From: an uncultured Candidatus Altimarinota bacterium | Lineage (GTDB): Bacteria; Patescibacteriota; Gracilibacteria; BD1-5; UBA2023 | Assembly (NCBI GenBank): GCA_938036655.1 | Contig: CALHQS010000028.1 | Location: forward strand, 1-38,764 | Length of the DNA stretch: 38,764 bases | Direction of reading: 5' to 3' | In this document: positions 17,157 to 26,873 of the stretch, in pieces | How positions within the stretch are numbered: the first letter of the stretch is position 1 | Layout: every line of letters begins with the position of its first letter | Made by a program: the position numbers and the translations under genes | The notes under the pieces: generated by a model | Database searches by the model: none | Seen by the model: the letters and a program-made list of their open reading frames with translations, nothing else | What the model was told of the DNA's origin: nothing

Positions 17157-18170
17157 ATGAAAAATTTTTTTCGAATCATTTTTGTGGTGTTGTGTGCTTG
17201 TCTTCTTTTTTCCTGCACGAAGGAATATGACGAGCATTTTTATGGTCAGCGAAATATTGAAGGACGCGAAAATGTTGGGAGTGGGGATTTTGCCTCAGCG
17301 GGCGAAATTATTTCTTTTCCGCGAAAATGAGGTGAGGATTTTTTGATTTCCGCCATAGAATCAGCAAAAAATCGGATTTGGATTGAGATATATACATTTA
17401 CAAAAAATGAAAAAATTTTCCAGGCTCTTGTAGATGCAAAAAATCGGGGCGTAGATGTTCAGGCTTTGCTTGAATGAAATGTGTACGGCACACCCGCAAT
17501 TAATAACCAAACTCGTAAATTTTTCCGCGAAAATCATATCCCTGTCAAATATACAGATAATAATCGTTATGTTTTTACACATGCGAAATTTTGGCTTATC
17601 GATGATGATTATTATATTAGCACTGGAAATTGGACGCGCTCATTTTTTGACAAAAATCGCGAATATATTTATCGAGATTCTGATGAATCGACGCGCCAAT
17701 TTTTGGAAAAAATTTTTCAGGCTGATTTTGCACACAAATGATTTTCTCAAATTTCAGAAATTCCGCCGCAAATCGTGATATCTCCGCTCAATTCTCGCCA
17801 TCAAATCACAAAATTTATCAGCGAAACGAAGGATGAAATTCTTGTGTATGTACAGACGGTGACGGATTCAGATATCATCCATGCACTTCAAAAACTCAAT
17901 GAAAATGGTAAAAAAGTAATTGTTTGTACGGCTGATAACGAAGGGAATCGCGCTGTATTTGAAAAATCGGGGCTAGATTGGACTTTAGCTCTAGAACCAT
18001 ATTTGCACGCAAAAATTATGCTGCGTGATGATGGGAAAATATTTTTGGGAAGTGAAAATTTTACTACTAATTCGCTTGACAATAATCGCGAAATGGGAAT
18101 TTTACTCGAAAATCGTCTTGACATTTATCAAAAAATCCGTGAAGATTTTCGAAAACATTGTGGTTCGTAG
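17157..18170 (+). CDS. Phospholipase D-like lipoprotein with two HKD motifs
   Basis: 337 residues after reading three UGAs as glycine. The N-terminus is a lipoprotein-type signal (FVVLCACLLFSC, Cys20), though Phe at -2 is unusual for a lipobox. Two PLD catalytic motifs follow: HAKFWLIDD and LHAKIMLRDDGK, each in the H-x-K-x(4)-D form, with GNWTRS and GSENFTTNS behind them as in the family. PLD proteins cut phosphodiester bonds in lipids or nucleic acids; without a substrate clue both a surface phospholipase and a nuclease are open. It has the clearest Shine-Dalgarno of the window (GAGGAGG). It is next to a membrane protein gene in the same operon. Confidence 0.85.
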
Positions 18171-18206
18171 ATTTGCATTTTCAAAAAAATTATGATATTC
18201 TGTGAC

Positions 18207-18212
18207 TATAAT
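18207..18212 (+). promoter_or_regulatory. -10 box before the 798-residue protein gene
   Basis: TATAAT preceded by TGTGAC; 9 bases before the ATG at 18222. No convincing -35 hexamer. Confidence 0.45.
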
Positions 18213-18221
18213 ATCGTAATT

Positions 18222-20618
18222 ATGAAAAACTTTTTGCGCTACATTTTCATATTAGTGATGGCTGGAATGGTGACCACATTCCTTGTTTTGACGTCATTTG
18301 GTATAAATTCTTGAATCGCCAAGGAAGATCAAAAAATGAATAATCCGATAGAAATTCTTTTTTCGATTCCGAGCATCACGGAGACAGGCTCCGTGTTATA
18401 TTCACCGATTCTTGCAAAAACACTTATGCAGGATGAAATTTTTTCAGCTGATTTTGGACGATTGGCATCAGGATTTTTTCTTGCAAACTCCGATAATTTT
18501 GATTATCGTGAAATGATAAAACGCGACGATAAAAATCTTTCCATTGGAAAAATGAGCGGGATTTTTTCTTGGTATGATCCCTTTGAGCTGTATACGCTTT
18601 CGGATTTTGAAAAAACATTTCGTCTGACGCAGATTACGAGCGGAAGTATGTATTTGTCGCATGAAAACGACGGAACAATCACGCTGTATTCGACCGATAT
18701 GGTAGCCGAATTGGCTTTTCTTGATCAGGGTGAGGAAAAAACAAAAATGATTTTGTTTCCGGGAATGTATTTCCGTTTTGATCCGTTGCTCAATAAAGAT
18801 ATGAAAGATGCTGATTTGCTCAGAATTATTCAAGTTCAGCAGGGAAGTGACAAAAATACAGCGATTTCATTTATCAATCCTCGAATTGAAGTACAAAATT
18901 CTGATAAAGATCGCATTCTGCCGTTTGTTTTAGCGAGTCAAAAAAAGACGAGCGCACTGTTTGATTTTTTGAGAGCTGCATCAATGGATCGTGTTCAAAC
19001 CGTGGATTCTTTGAAAAATTATGTTACCAATAGTAAAAATAATTTCGGATCTGATACGGCTGATATTGTGAATCCGACTAAAAAAATGCATCGTTTGCTT
19101 GGAGAATTGCAAATTATTTTTTCTCGTGCGGTGAATGAAGAAATTGATGTAGAAGAATTTCGTGCCAAAACCCAGGAAATTCTCGAAAAAACTGAAGCTT
19201 TTTCCAAGAATAATACAGCTCGAGAAATGATTGAACAATTTCTCATAGATGGGCGTTTTGCTTTATTTATGGGTGAAAATACCGAAAATTCGCATTATCA
19301 AAAGTTGTACGACGAAGCGGCTGATATTTTGAATATCAATCCAACGACCGGAAAAGGAAAAATGTTCCAAGTGCTTTCCAATATTTTTTCAAAAAATTTG
19401 TTGGAAGACAAAATGTCGAATAATCAGATGGGAATTGATGTTATTGGGATTTTAAATAACACGGTAACGCAGTCTCAGAGAGAAATTTTGGTAAGTGATT
19501 ATTTTGACATTTCGCTTTATTCGTTCTTGATTTTGCGAATGATGCCGGATGTGCAAAATCCGATGCTTGCAAAAAATGCTCAGACAGCCCAGACTGATGC
19601 ACAGTCTCAGCGTATGTCGCTCGGAAAAAATATTTTTGAGACGATGCTATTGAGTCGAACGACGCTTGAAAGAGATGCTTTGTATCGAATTTATACAACG
19701 ATTTTTAGCTCAACACAGCGATATGTTGGCGGCTTAACGAATTCTCAGCAAATCACTAATGCACAAGGCGCGCTTTCTGAAGCCTTTTATGAGCCAATGT
19801 TGCATTTGTTGGTGAATTCTCTGTATCAAACCTATACAACGATTGAAGATGGAGAAATTCATTTGTCAAATAGTTTTGTAAATCGTGGCGTTCCAGAATT
19901 ATCGAGCTATAATCACAAAGAAATTGTAGCGAATATTTCGCAAATTCATACGATTATGTCTGAAATTTTTGAGAAAAAAATTAAAAATTCTCAGGATAAA
20001 AATGCGCTTCAAACACGAAATGATATTGAAAAAGATTTAGCACAATTGAAATGATTTGTAGAAATGGTCGATTCCTCTGGATATCGTCAGTATCAGGAAA
20101 GTCCGTATATCGCTGATATCGCAACTGCATTGCCAAAATACAATACACAGACAAAAAATTTGGAACGAAAATGACAAAACATTTCCACCATACAAAATAT
20201 TTCTACAACACAAACGCAAAATCCAAATCAAAACACTACGAACGATAATGCTCAAAAAATGCAAATTTCGAAACTTTTGAGTACGCTTGTTGGTATCAAT
20301 ATTGATGCAAATGCTGTGAGTGTAAAAAAGTCGGGCGAGTACGCAATTCAAACGCAATACGGAAATAATTTAATTTCTTTTGAATTCAATTCTTCCAAAA
20401 ATACGATTTCTGACTTACAAATCAAAACCTCATCAGTGCAGATGAATTTTTCGGATATCATCCTTGTTAATCAATTGCGAGGTATTCTCCTAAAATCGCC
20501 AACATATGAGGCAGAAATTAAAAAAATCTCCCAAAATTCGGGAGTAGCAACTGTTGCAATGTTGCAAATCGCCAAAAAACAAATGCAGATTAACGGAAAA
20601 AATTATCCACTTCCTTAG
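18222..20618 (+). CDS. Large exported protein of unknown function
   Basis: 798 residues. The N-terminus is a signal or anchor (MKNFLRYIFILVMAGMVTTF, then LVLTSFGINSG), so most of the chain should be outside the cytoplasmic membrane. Three UGAs read as glycine, at the signal end and near the C-terminus, are needed to keep it whole; the standard code would start it at 18336 and cut it at 20054. No domain is recognised. The middle is rich in helical, Asn/Gln-bearing segments (about 290-600). A Gln/Asn/Thr-rich stretch near 650 precedes a compact C-terminal region of about 130 residues. The stop UAG lies in the loop of the terminator shared with trmD. It is a candidate surface or structural protein. 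Confidence 0.7.
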
Positions 20619-20631
20619 GAGGTGGATAATT
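20601..20631. terminator. Bidirectional terminator with both stop codons in its loop
   Basis: A 14-bp stem (AATTATCCACTTCC pairing with the segment 20618-20631, one G-U) closes a loop of three bases, followed by T-runs on both strands. The UAG of the + gene (20616-20618) and the UAA of trmD on the - strand (20615-20617) overlap in that loop. Confidence 0.85.
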
Positions 20632-21259
20632 TTTTCCAGTCTTGAATAGCATTATGGTCTCATGATAATAAAACTTCCGGCACAGAGATTCCCTCAAAAA
20701 TTTGTGGGCGTGAATATTGTGGATATTCTTTTTTTCATCACAAATTTGGACTGAAACTTTCTTCGGCTAATGATTCTTTGGAAAGCACACCGTCCACAAG
20801 TCGGACGATTCCATCAATAAAAACCATGCTGGCTAGTTCGCCACTTGAGAGTACATATTTTCCAATGGAAATTTCTGTGATAGGGAAAAGCTGAAAAATT
20901 CTTTCGTCCACACCTTCATAATGCCCACACAAAATAATCATTTTTTGAATCTTCGAAAAATGATCAAAATCGTCTTGTTCCAAAATTTTTCCTTTTGGAG
21001 ACATGAAAAAAATTGGCATTTCCCCATATATTTTAAATAATTCTCGAAAACATTTCGCCATTGGCTCAATTGTAATAACAGTCCCTGCTCATCCACCATA
21101 GGGCCTATCATCGACACGGCGCGTATTTTTTACACTCCAATCCGTCAGATTATGAAGATAATAGCGAAAAAGCCCTTTTTCTTGGGCTTGTTTCATAATA
21201 CTTGAATCGAGATATCATCGTACACTTTCAGGAAAAAGTGAGACAATATGGATTTCCAT
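20615..21259 (-). CDS. trmD: tRNA (guanine-N1)-methyltransferase TrmD
   Basis: Makes m1G37 in tRNAs, which prevents +1 frameshifting. The 214-residue protein reads MEIHIVSLFPESVRGYLDSS, DDRPYGGGAGTV, the knot region IILCGHYEGVDERI, and ISIGKYVLSSGELA. It ends with EYPQYSRPQIFEG and VPEVLLSGDHNAIQDWK. Five UGAs (Gly) are needed, including one in the GGGAG substrate loop and one in LLSGDH. Length is slightly under the typical 230-250. It lies 6 bases after the FKBP gene. The stop overlaps that of the convergent gene. Confidence 0.95.
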
Positions 21260-21265
21260 CGAAAA

Positions 21266-22276
21266 TTAGTTAGTAGTTGTACCCGTTGACACTTCTGTTG
21301 ATTCCGTTGTTTCTACTGAATTGAAAACAGAAGGAGCTGTCGGAGGAGTTACTGAATCAACTTTGATAGTAAAATGAAGTGTTTTGTTGGCAAGAGGGTG
21401 TGTGTTTGTTTCTTCAAGTGTTACTGTTTTTTGTGCACTTGTTTCGTCGATAGCAATGATTTTATAGTTCATTTTTTTACCATCAACTTCAGATTCTGCT
21501 GTTGCACCAACCACAAAATCCTTTCCAGCAAATGGAGATTTTGAATTTGTTACCTCGAGAGTTACCTTATCTCCGTCAATTTTTGTTACCTTAAAAGTAA
21601 TTCCTTCAGTTGTTTCTGTTGATCCAACAGTGAGGCTTTTTTGGTAAAATGGACTGCGAGTATTAAGGAATTCGAATGTAATGGTTGAATCGGTACGAGA
21701 AACAAGTTTTACAATAGTACCTTCTTCTTCCGTGATTGTGTCGCCCGCCTTTTTCCCATCAACATATTGTTTGATGAAATCTGGCTGGACATCCGCCACA
21801 TTCATTTCACGAGTTGCTTTTCCTTCAAGAAGACTTTTGTTTTCAGTTACAGAGAAAACTGGAGCAATATCTTCATAATATACTTGGCGAGTAATGTTGC
21901 CAGTTCCGTATCCATCTTCTGGTGCTACACTTACCATTTTAGTTTCGCCAGCACGCATGCCAATGAGTGCTTTTTCAAATCCAGCGACTACAGGAGTAGC
22001 TCCTACAGTAATCGTGAACGGTGCGCCAGTTGGCTTTCCTTCCGCGTCCATGTTCCCATCGATGATTTCACCATTTTCATTAGTATCACGCAAAATATAA
22101 TATAGGCTTGTTTGGCTACCATTTTCGATAGCAGCGCCAGTCCCAACGCCTGTTGTCATTCCAGTCTGAGTTTCAGTCTGATTGGTTGTTCCAGTTTGTG
22201 TTTCTGTTTCTGCTGCTTGTTGTCCACAAGCTGTCACCAAAAAAAGTGATGCGATAAGAAGGAGAATTTTTTTCAT
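21266..22276 (-). CDS. FKBP-type peptidyl-prolyl isomerase-like lipoprotein
   Basis: 336 residues. Lipoprotein signal MKKILLLIASLFLVTAC (Cys17) is followed by a Thr/Gln/Glu/Gly-rich linker of about 35 residues. Then comes an FKBP core with TITVGATPVVAGFEKALIG and MRAGETKMVSVAPEDGYG. A repeated beta-rich module resembles the SlyD insert end (THPLANKTLHFTIKVDSV). A second Thr/Ser-rich tail closes the protein. This suggests an envelope folding chaperone that speeds proline isomerisation in exported proteins. There is no in-frame UGA. It sits between holA and trmD with its own promoter, inside the end of holA. Confidence 0.88.
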   Translation of the reverse strand: MKKILLLIASLFLVTACGQQAAETETQTGTTNQTETQTGMTTGVGTGAAIENGSQTSLYYILRDTNENGEIIDGNMDAEGKPTGAPFTITVGATPVVAGFEKALIGMRAGETKMVSVAPEDGYGTGNITRQVYYEDIAPVFSVTENKSLLEGKATREMNVADVQPDFIKQYVDGKKAGDTITEEEGTIVKLVSRTDSTITFEFLNTRSPFYQKSLTVGSTETTEGITFKVTKIDGDKVTLEVTNSKSPFAGKDFVVGATAESEVDGKKMNYKIIAIDETSAQKTVTLEETNTHPLANKTLHFTIKVDSVTPPTAPSVFNSVETTESTEVSTGTTTN

Positions 22277-22306
22277 AAAAGTTCTAAAAATAGTAAAAGT
22301 GCTGAT

Positions 22307-22333
22307 ATTATACAGAAAAAATTATTTTTTCAA
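22307..22333 (-). promoter_or_regulatory. Promoter of the FKBP lipoprotein-trmD pair
   Basis: On the - strand: TTGAAA (22333-22328), 15-bp spacer, TATAAT (22312-22307), 30 bases before the ATG. The -35 lies within the last codons of holA. Confidence 0.6.
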
Positions 22334-23329
22334 TGCCAAAATGGCTGTATCAATTTCTAAAAGTTGTCATAATACATTTTTTTTCATTCATTTTCCGCTT
22401 CTGTAAGCGATATTTATATTTTCAATTTTTTGGAAAAATTTTCCAAAATCTCTTGATTTAATAGGGCTACGGAGAGCTTTTTCAACCATAAAAGTGCTAA
22501 TTCCTGGGAGTTTTTCAATGATTTGTGATTTTGTAGTGCCAAGATCACGAAGCGTGAGGATATAGAGATTTTTTCGTAAAATTCAAATGAGAGAGCTTAG
22601 TAGGGAATTGATTTCATTCGGATTTCAGAGATGATCTCCAATTTTTTTTCTCAAATCCAGTGCACGGACCATATTTTCTGCAAGGATTGCATCAACAAAC
22701 GAAAAGATTTTATCTCCTGAAAATTCGTGTGAAAATTGTGCAATAATTTCATCAGTGATATTTTCGTTATTTTGATAAAGAATGCTGATGTGTTCCATGG
22801 TTGAACTGATAGAATGGCCAATGAGAGGATTATTATCACTAGTATCTCGCAATTTTTCAGCGTTTTGATATCGTATGAGAATTTTTTTTGCAATACTTTC
22901 TGGAAGTTCAAATTTTTTAGCCCATTCTGATACGATCCAAGACATATTGCGTTTTCGGGGAGTGGCATTTTTTTCAAGCCATTTTTTGAGATTTTCCTCG
23001 CCCGCACCGAGATTGTAAAAAAGCAAAAAATCACTTTCATTCAGATTTGGAAGAATTTTTTCAAGAATCATTTCAAATCCATTATTTTCCTTTTTGGAAC
23101 GAGATTTTTTCTCTCGTCCACCAGAAAAAACAAACATTCTCGTACTCTCAAAAAGTCCCACGCTCATGATTTTGTCGTGATATATTTGAAAATTTTCGCC
23201 ATCACCAAGTGGACAGATTTCCACACTTTCAGTGCCATATTTTTCACGAAAAATTCGCACCAAATTATTTTTGTCTTCCTCGATGAGAGCGCTATTGTCG
23301 CCAAAAATGTAAATAATATTTTTTTGCAT
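22322..23329 (-). CDS. holA: DNA polymerase III delta subunit
   Basis: Clamp-loader subunit that opens the sliding clamp. 335 residues, starting MQKNIIYIFGDNSALIEED. An upstream in-frame start at 23362 is rejected because a promoter lies between. Family features are the N-terminal strand-loop FGDNS, the FVFSGGRE segment and the C-terminal collar region. That region is recovered only by reading four UGAs as glycine (LTLRDLGTTKSQIIEKL, then NVLGQLLEIDTAILALK). Sequence is divergent, as usual for delta. It is on the same strand as the FKBP and trmD genes and starts without a leader. Confidence 0.82.
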
Positions 23330-23335
23330 AAAAAT

Positions 23336-23362
23336 ATTATAGAGAAAAAATTTTTTTCGCAA
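23336..23362 (-). promoter_or_regulatory. holA promoter, leaderless type
   Basis: On the - strand: TTGCGA (23362-23357), 15-bp spacer, TATAAT (23341-23336). The ATG (23329) lies 6 bases after the -10 box. Confidence 0.6.
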
Positions 23363-23367
23363 TAAAA

Positions 23368-23385
23368 AATCCCGAAATCGGGAAT
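23368..23385 (-). terminator. Terminator of mscL
   Basis: TCCCG / CGGGA stem with loop AAAT, A/T-flanked, followed on the - strand by TTTTTT. Confidence 0.75.
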
Positions 23386-23387
23386 TT

Positions 23388-23822
23388 TTATTTTTTCAAA
23401 AGATCACGGATTTCAGCAAGAAGTTCTTCTTGAGTTGGGCCTTTTGGAGCTTCCTCAACTTTTACTTCTTCTTTTTCAAATTGTGATTTTGCTTTATTGA
23501 TCGCTTTTACAACGATGAAAATAGCAATCGCAACGATGAGGAAATTAAGTGTGATTGTGATGAAATTTCCGTATGCAAGTACCGCACCTTGAGCCTTAGC
23601 ATCAGCAAGAGTGAGTCCATATTGTGCCTTTGAACCAGGAAAAACATAATACATGTTTGAGAAATCAATATCCCCAATTATCCAACCAAGCGTTGGCATC
23701 ACGAGATCTTCCACAACAGAAGTAACGATTTTACCAAACGCAGCACCGATAATCACACCGACAGCGAGGTCAATCACATTTCCTTTCATGGCAAATGCCT
23801 TAAATTCTTTAAAAACAGACAT
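23388..23822 (-). CDS. mscL: Large-conductance mechanosensitive channel MscL
   Basis: Homopentameric emergency valve that opens under osmotic downshock in the cytoplasmic membrane. The 144-residue protein has MSVFKEFKAFAMKGNVIDLA and the first helix GVIIGAAFGKIVTSVVEDLV. A short periplasmic loop is followed by helix 2 (ITITLNFLIVAIAIFIVVKA) and an amphipathic C-terminal helix ending in EELLAEIRDLLKK. Length and order are normal. There is no in-frame UGA. It is transcribed alone, divergent from the protease-like lipoprotein. Confidence 0.97.
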   Translation of the reverse strand: MSVFKEFKAFAMKGNVIDLAVGVIIGAAFGKIVTSVVEDLVMPTLGWIIGDIDFSNMYYVFPGSKAQYGLTLADAKAQGAVLAYGNFITITLNFLIVAIAIFIVVKAINKAKSQFEKEEVKVEEAPKGPTQEELLAEIRDLLKK

Positions 23823-23851
23823 AAAAAAATAATAAAAAAGTAAACAGATTA

Positions 23852-23878
23852 ATTATATATATTTTTTTCAAAAATCAA
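23852..23878 (-). promoter_or_regulatory. mscL promoter
   Basis: On the - strand: TTGATT (23878-23873), 15-bp spacer, TATAAT (23857-23852), 29 bases before the ATG. Confidence 0.5.
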
Positions 23879-23900
23879 CTTTACTTTTTATAAACTTGCC

Positions 23901-23906
23901 TACAAT
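23901..23906 (+). promoter_or_regulatory. -10 box of the trypsin-like gene, leaderless type
   Basis: TACAAT ending exactly 6 bases before the ATG at 23913, the same spacing as at 16436, 23329 and 36593. Confidence 0.5.
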
Positions 23907-23912
23907 ATTGAT

Positions 23913-24485
23913 ATGAAAAAAATTTTTTGGAGCATTTTTGTGATTTTTTTGAGCTTTTTTGTCGTGTCTTGTACTTCAAAAAATACTGGTGATACTATTC
24001 TTGAAGAAGCTAATATTGTCAGAATTATTGGGAAAAATAATAGAAAAATTTTCTCTCAGAGTATGGGTTATAAAATTTCGGAAAATCTTATTCTCACGAG
24101 CGCTCATTCTCTGAATGATGAGAATTTACAATATTTGATAAATGACGAAAAATACACAATTCTCGAAAAAAACCTGAACGAAGATATCGCGTTTTTGGGA
24201 AAAAATTTGGCGGAAAAAATTCCTGAAAATTTTTTGAAAAAGGGAATTATTGGCGAAAAAATTTTTGCTTTTGTCGAGCGTGATGGGAAAAAAATAAAAT
24301 TGGAATGAAAAATTATTGCGACTGATGTGATGGTTGCAGGATTTTTTGAAAATGGAAAAAATTTTTCGTTTCGCGCGCGTATCTTGACTGATTTGTCAGT
24401 ACAATCAGGTGATAGCGGCACGCCGATTTTTAATAAATTTGGTGAGATTCTGGATATCGTCCATATTTCAAATTTTCGTGAATAA
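23913..24485 (+). CDS. Trypsin-like (S1) serine protease lipoprotein
   Basis: 190 residues. Lipoprotein signal ending FFVVSC (Cys20). The catalytic triad of the chymotrypsin fold is visible: His65 in LTSAHSL, Asp91 in NEDIAFL and Ser168 in QSGDSGTPIFN. The last is the GDSG motif, found only because the UGA at 24306-24308 is read as Gly, joining the two halves. There is no PDZ domain, unlike DegP. At 190 residues it is a minimal single-domain protease. It probably acts at the outer face of the cytoplasmic membrane on exported or foreign proteins. It ends at a strong bidirectional terminator. Confidence 0.82.
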
Positions 24486-24515
24486 AATAAAAACCCACAA
24501 CTGGGTTTTTATTTT
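24484..24515. terminator. Bidirectional terminator
   Basis: Perfect 14-bp stem AAAATAAAAACCCA / TGGGTTTTTATTTT with loop CAAC, between the convergent protease-like and VirB6-like genes. Confidence 0.9.
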
Positions 24516-26715
24516 ATACTTGAGTGATTTGTCCAGTATATGCAGCGTTTTGATCATTCAATGCGTTTTTCTGCTTGTTTTGTGCATCCTTCAATTCTTG
24601 CATTAATTTACTCATATCTGATCCCATATCTTGTATCACTTTATTGCTACCTTGCCCATTTTTCCCAGCCTGATAGATTGAAAACCCAAGGCTTGTTCCA
24701 TTCAGTCCCGCACGACGAATAGCTTCGGCAAGAAGTTTTTCATCTCTTCGCCCATTGATAGTGGCGATATCAAGTAGGGTTTTGGCAAGACTTCCTATAG
24801 TATCTTGAGCACCCTGTAGATTGTTGCTATTTGCCGAGTTATATGCATTATTAACCAGCTTTTCAGCTTCATCTCGTATAATAGTATGACTATTTCCGGC
24901 GAGAGCCCGACCATTATTGATTTCGTTTTGTGTAATCCTAATGTTATTGTTAATATTGTTCGTATGACTCGGGCTGCTGCCACTAGGACTATTGGCAGAA
25001 TTTTTAAACATTTCTCCCACAGTACTTTTTTGGTATCTGTCAGCAATTTTTGAGTCCATTACATTTCTCAAGCTGCCTGGAATTTTTTCAAGCCCACCAA
25101 CTGTCCCGACACCACCGAGAGGAACCATTTTAATTGAGCTTCCAGCTAATTTTCTCATTTCATCACCAAAATTTTTGAATGGTGCGAGAATTTTTTCAAT
25201 TCATTTATTTACTGATGCGGCCGCCATGAACGCCACCCAGATGAATATTAACGCGATGAATTGTACAATGACGGTTCCAAATCCACCAAGGAATCAGCCG
25301 TTTGTATTTACTGTCGTTGGAGACCCTGGTCCAACTTTTCCTTCAAAATCAATACTTACTTCACCAAATCGTACTGTTGTAATAGAAATTTTACCACCAG
25401 ACCCCGTTGAGGTTTTATTATTTTCATTCGTTTTCGCAGGCTCAATTCTTTGAGTAATGGTATTTTTTGGGTTCCCCATAATAGTGAGGAGTGTACATCC
25501 ATCTTTACTCTCCATATTACAATTCGCACCTCCAGTCTGACCACTGAGTCCATCCTGAATGGTACTCACGACAATAAGCCCAAAAGAGAGTGCAAGACCG
25601 ATTATAGCTGGTACAAAAGCCAGACCGATAAATTGTCAAACATCAAATGTTTGTGCTTCGTCTGATTTCCATTCTGTGAAGACAATTTTTGCTGTAAAAA
25701 TTGGTGCAAAAATTGCATACATCCACATTTTGATGGCACGAGTGAAGAGAATATAAACAAGTGCAATTGTGAGTATTCCGAATACCAAAAACATTACTGC
25801 CGAGAAAATAAGGCCATTTACTAGCTGTCAAACAGTATTTACGATATCTACTCAAGAATTGATATTTTGAATTTTTTTAACATCCTGAACTTTAAAAATT
25901 CCGTATGCATAGACGAGCATTGGACTATAAATCCCACTTCCGCTTTCCATAATTTTTTTAACACTCGTACACTGATCGGGGTTTTTTTCACAATCTACGC
26001 TACTTGCACTGTTGAAAATCTCGGATGCTTTGACATGCTTTGGTATATTATTTTTTGTCCAAAAAGTTTCTGTTTCAGGATTCTGGAGTTTACTCATCAT
26101 CGTTCCTGGGATTTGCAATACTGTTGCAGTCACGACTGTTGCTGTTGAAATCACGAATTGTACAAACCACCAAGTGAAGGGAATTAAAATAATCCCTAGA
26201 AAAAGTCGCGGCAACAAGGCTTTGTAGGAATATTTTTCGACATTAAAAATTGTGGCAATCGCTATGACGATTAGTAGAATCGCATAGACGAAATAGAGAA
26301 TATTAGAAACGGTGATCCAAAGTTGATACATTTTATCTCGAAGTCCAAACATATCACCTGTAACCCAGTCTGGCGACATAAGCCATCCTGCAAACATGAT
26401 AATCGGGGAAACGAGCATAGTAATCACTGCAAGCGCTGTATTGAGAATCACCACCACATTATTCATACTTTTGTTGAATGAATCTGTGGCATTACTATTT
26501 GCTCATGCTTCCTTGGAATCCTGTCATTGTTTTGCTGTTTGTTGTGTTCCATTGTTCGTCGCAGATTGTGCTTGAACTGATGGAATTTGCATTGAAAAAA
26601 TAGAATTTGTAACCTTCGTTTCGATGTTTGTTTCTAGTTTTGCGGACATGAAAAAACCGCTTACAAATACTGCAAACATCACGAATACGCTGAATGTTTT
26701 CTTAAAAATTCACAT
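24514..26715 (-). CDS. Large polytopic membrane protein, VirB6/TrbL-like
   Basis: 733 residues assembled from pieces by reading eight UGAs as glycine. An N-terminal signal/anchor (KKTFSVFVMFAVFVSGFFMS) leads into a Ser/Gln/Asn-rich linker. Several long hydrophobic helices follow (for instance TALAVITMLVSPIIMFAGW, YFVYAILLIVIAIATIF, LIFSAVMFLVFGILTIALVY, GLAFVPAIIGLALSFGLIVV). A Cys-containing loop and one more helix (VIVQFIALIFIWVAFMAA) come next, then a soluble Asn/Gln/Gly-rich C-terminal part. The run of helices with conserved-looking Trp/Pro residues and a large soluble tail resembles VirB6/TrbL inner-membrane components of type IV secretion. That is a fold-level impression, and no other T4SS gene is in the window. 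The next - strand gene upstream is a membrane coiled-coil protein. Confidence 0.65.
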
Positions 26716-26845
26716 AAAGAGAAAAATATTACATGTATTAAATCATATTTTCATTTTTTTTGCAAGTATTTTTTGGTTTTTTCATTTTTTGTATTGACAT
26801 TTTTTAAAATATTTTTATGACACATTTTTTAAAATTTTTCTAAAA

Positions 26846-26873
26846 ACAAAAACCCTATTGAAGGGCTTGTTTT
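26846..26873 (-). terminator. Probable terminator of the coiled-coil protein gene
   Basis: CCCT / AGGG core with AT-rich outer pairs containing mismatches, followed on the - strand by T-runs. The UAG stop (26855-26857) lies in the stem. Weaker than the others. The rest of 26716-26845 is AT-rich spacer with no gene. Confidence 0.5.

Noticed and set aside
22625..23362. holA start at 23362
   Set aside because: The added residues would run through the TATAAT box and A/T-rich spacer. The ATG at 23327-23329 gives the family N-terminus.
26716..26854. Possible small RNA or gene in the AT-rich gap
   Set aside because: TTGACA-like and T-rich stretches are present, but no coherent promoter-hairpin-terminator order or ORF was found.
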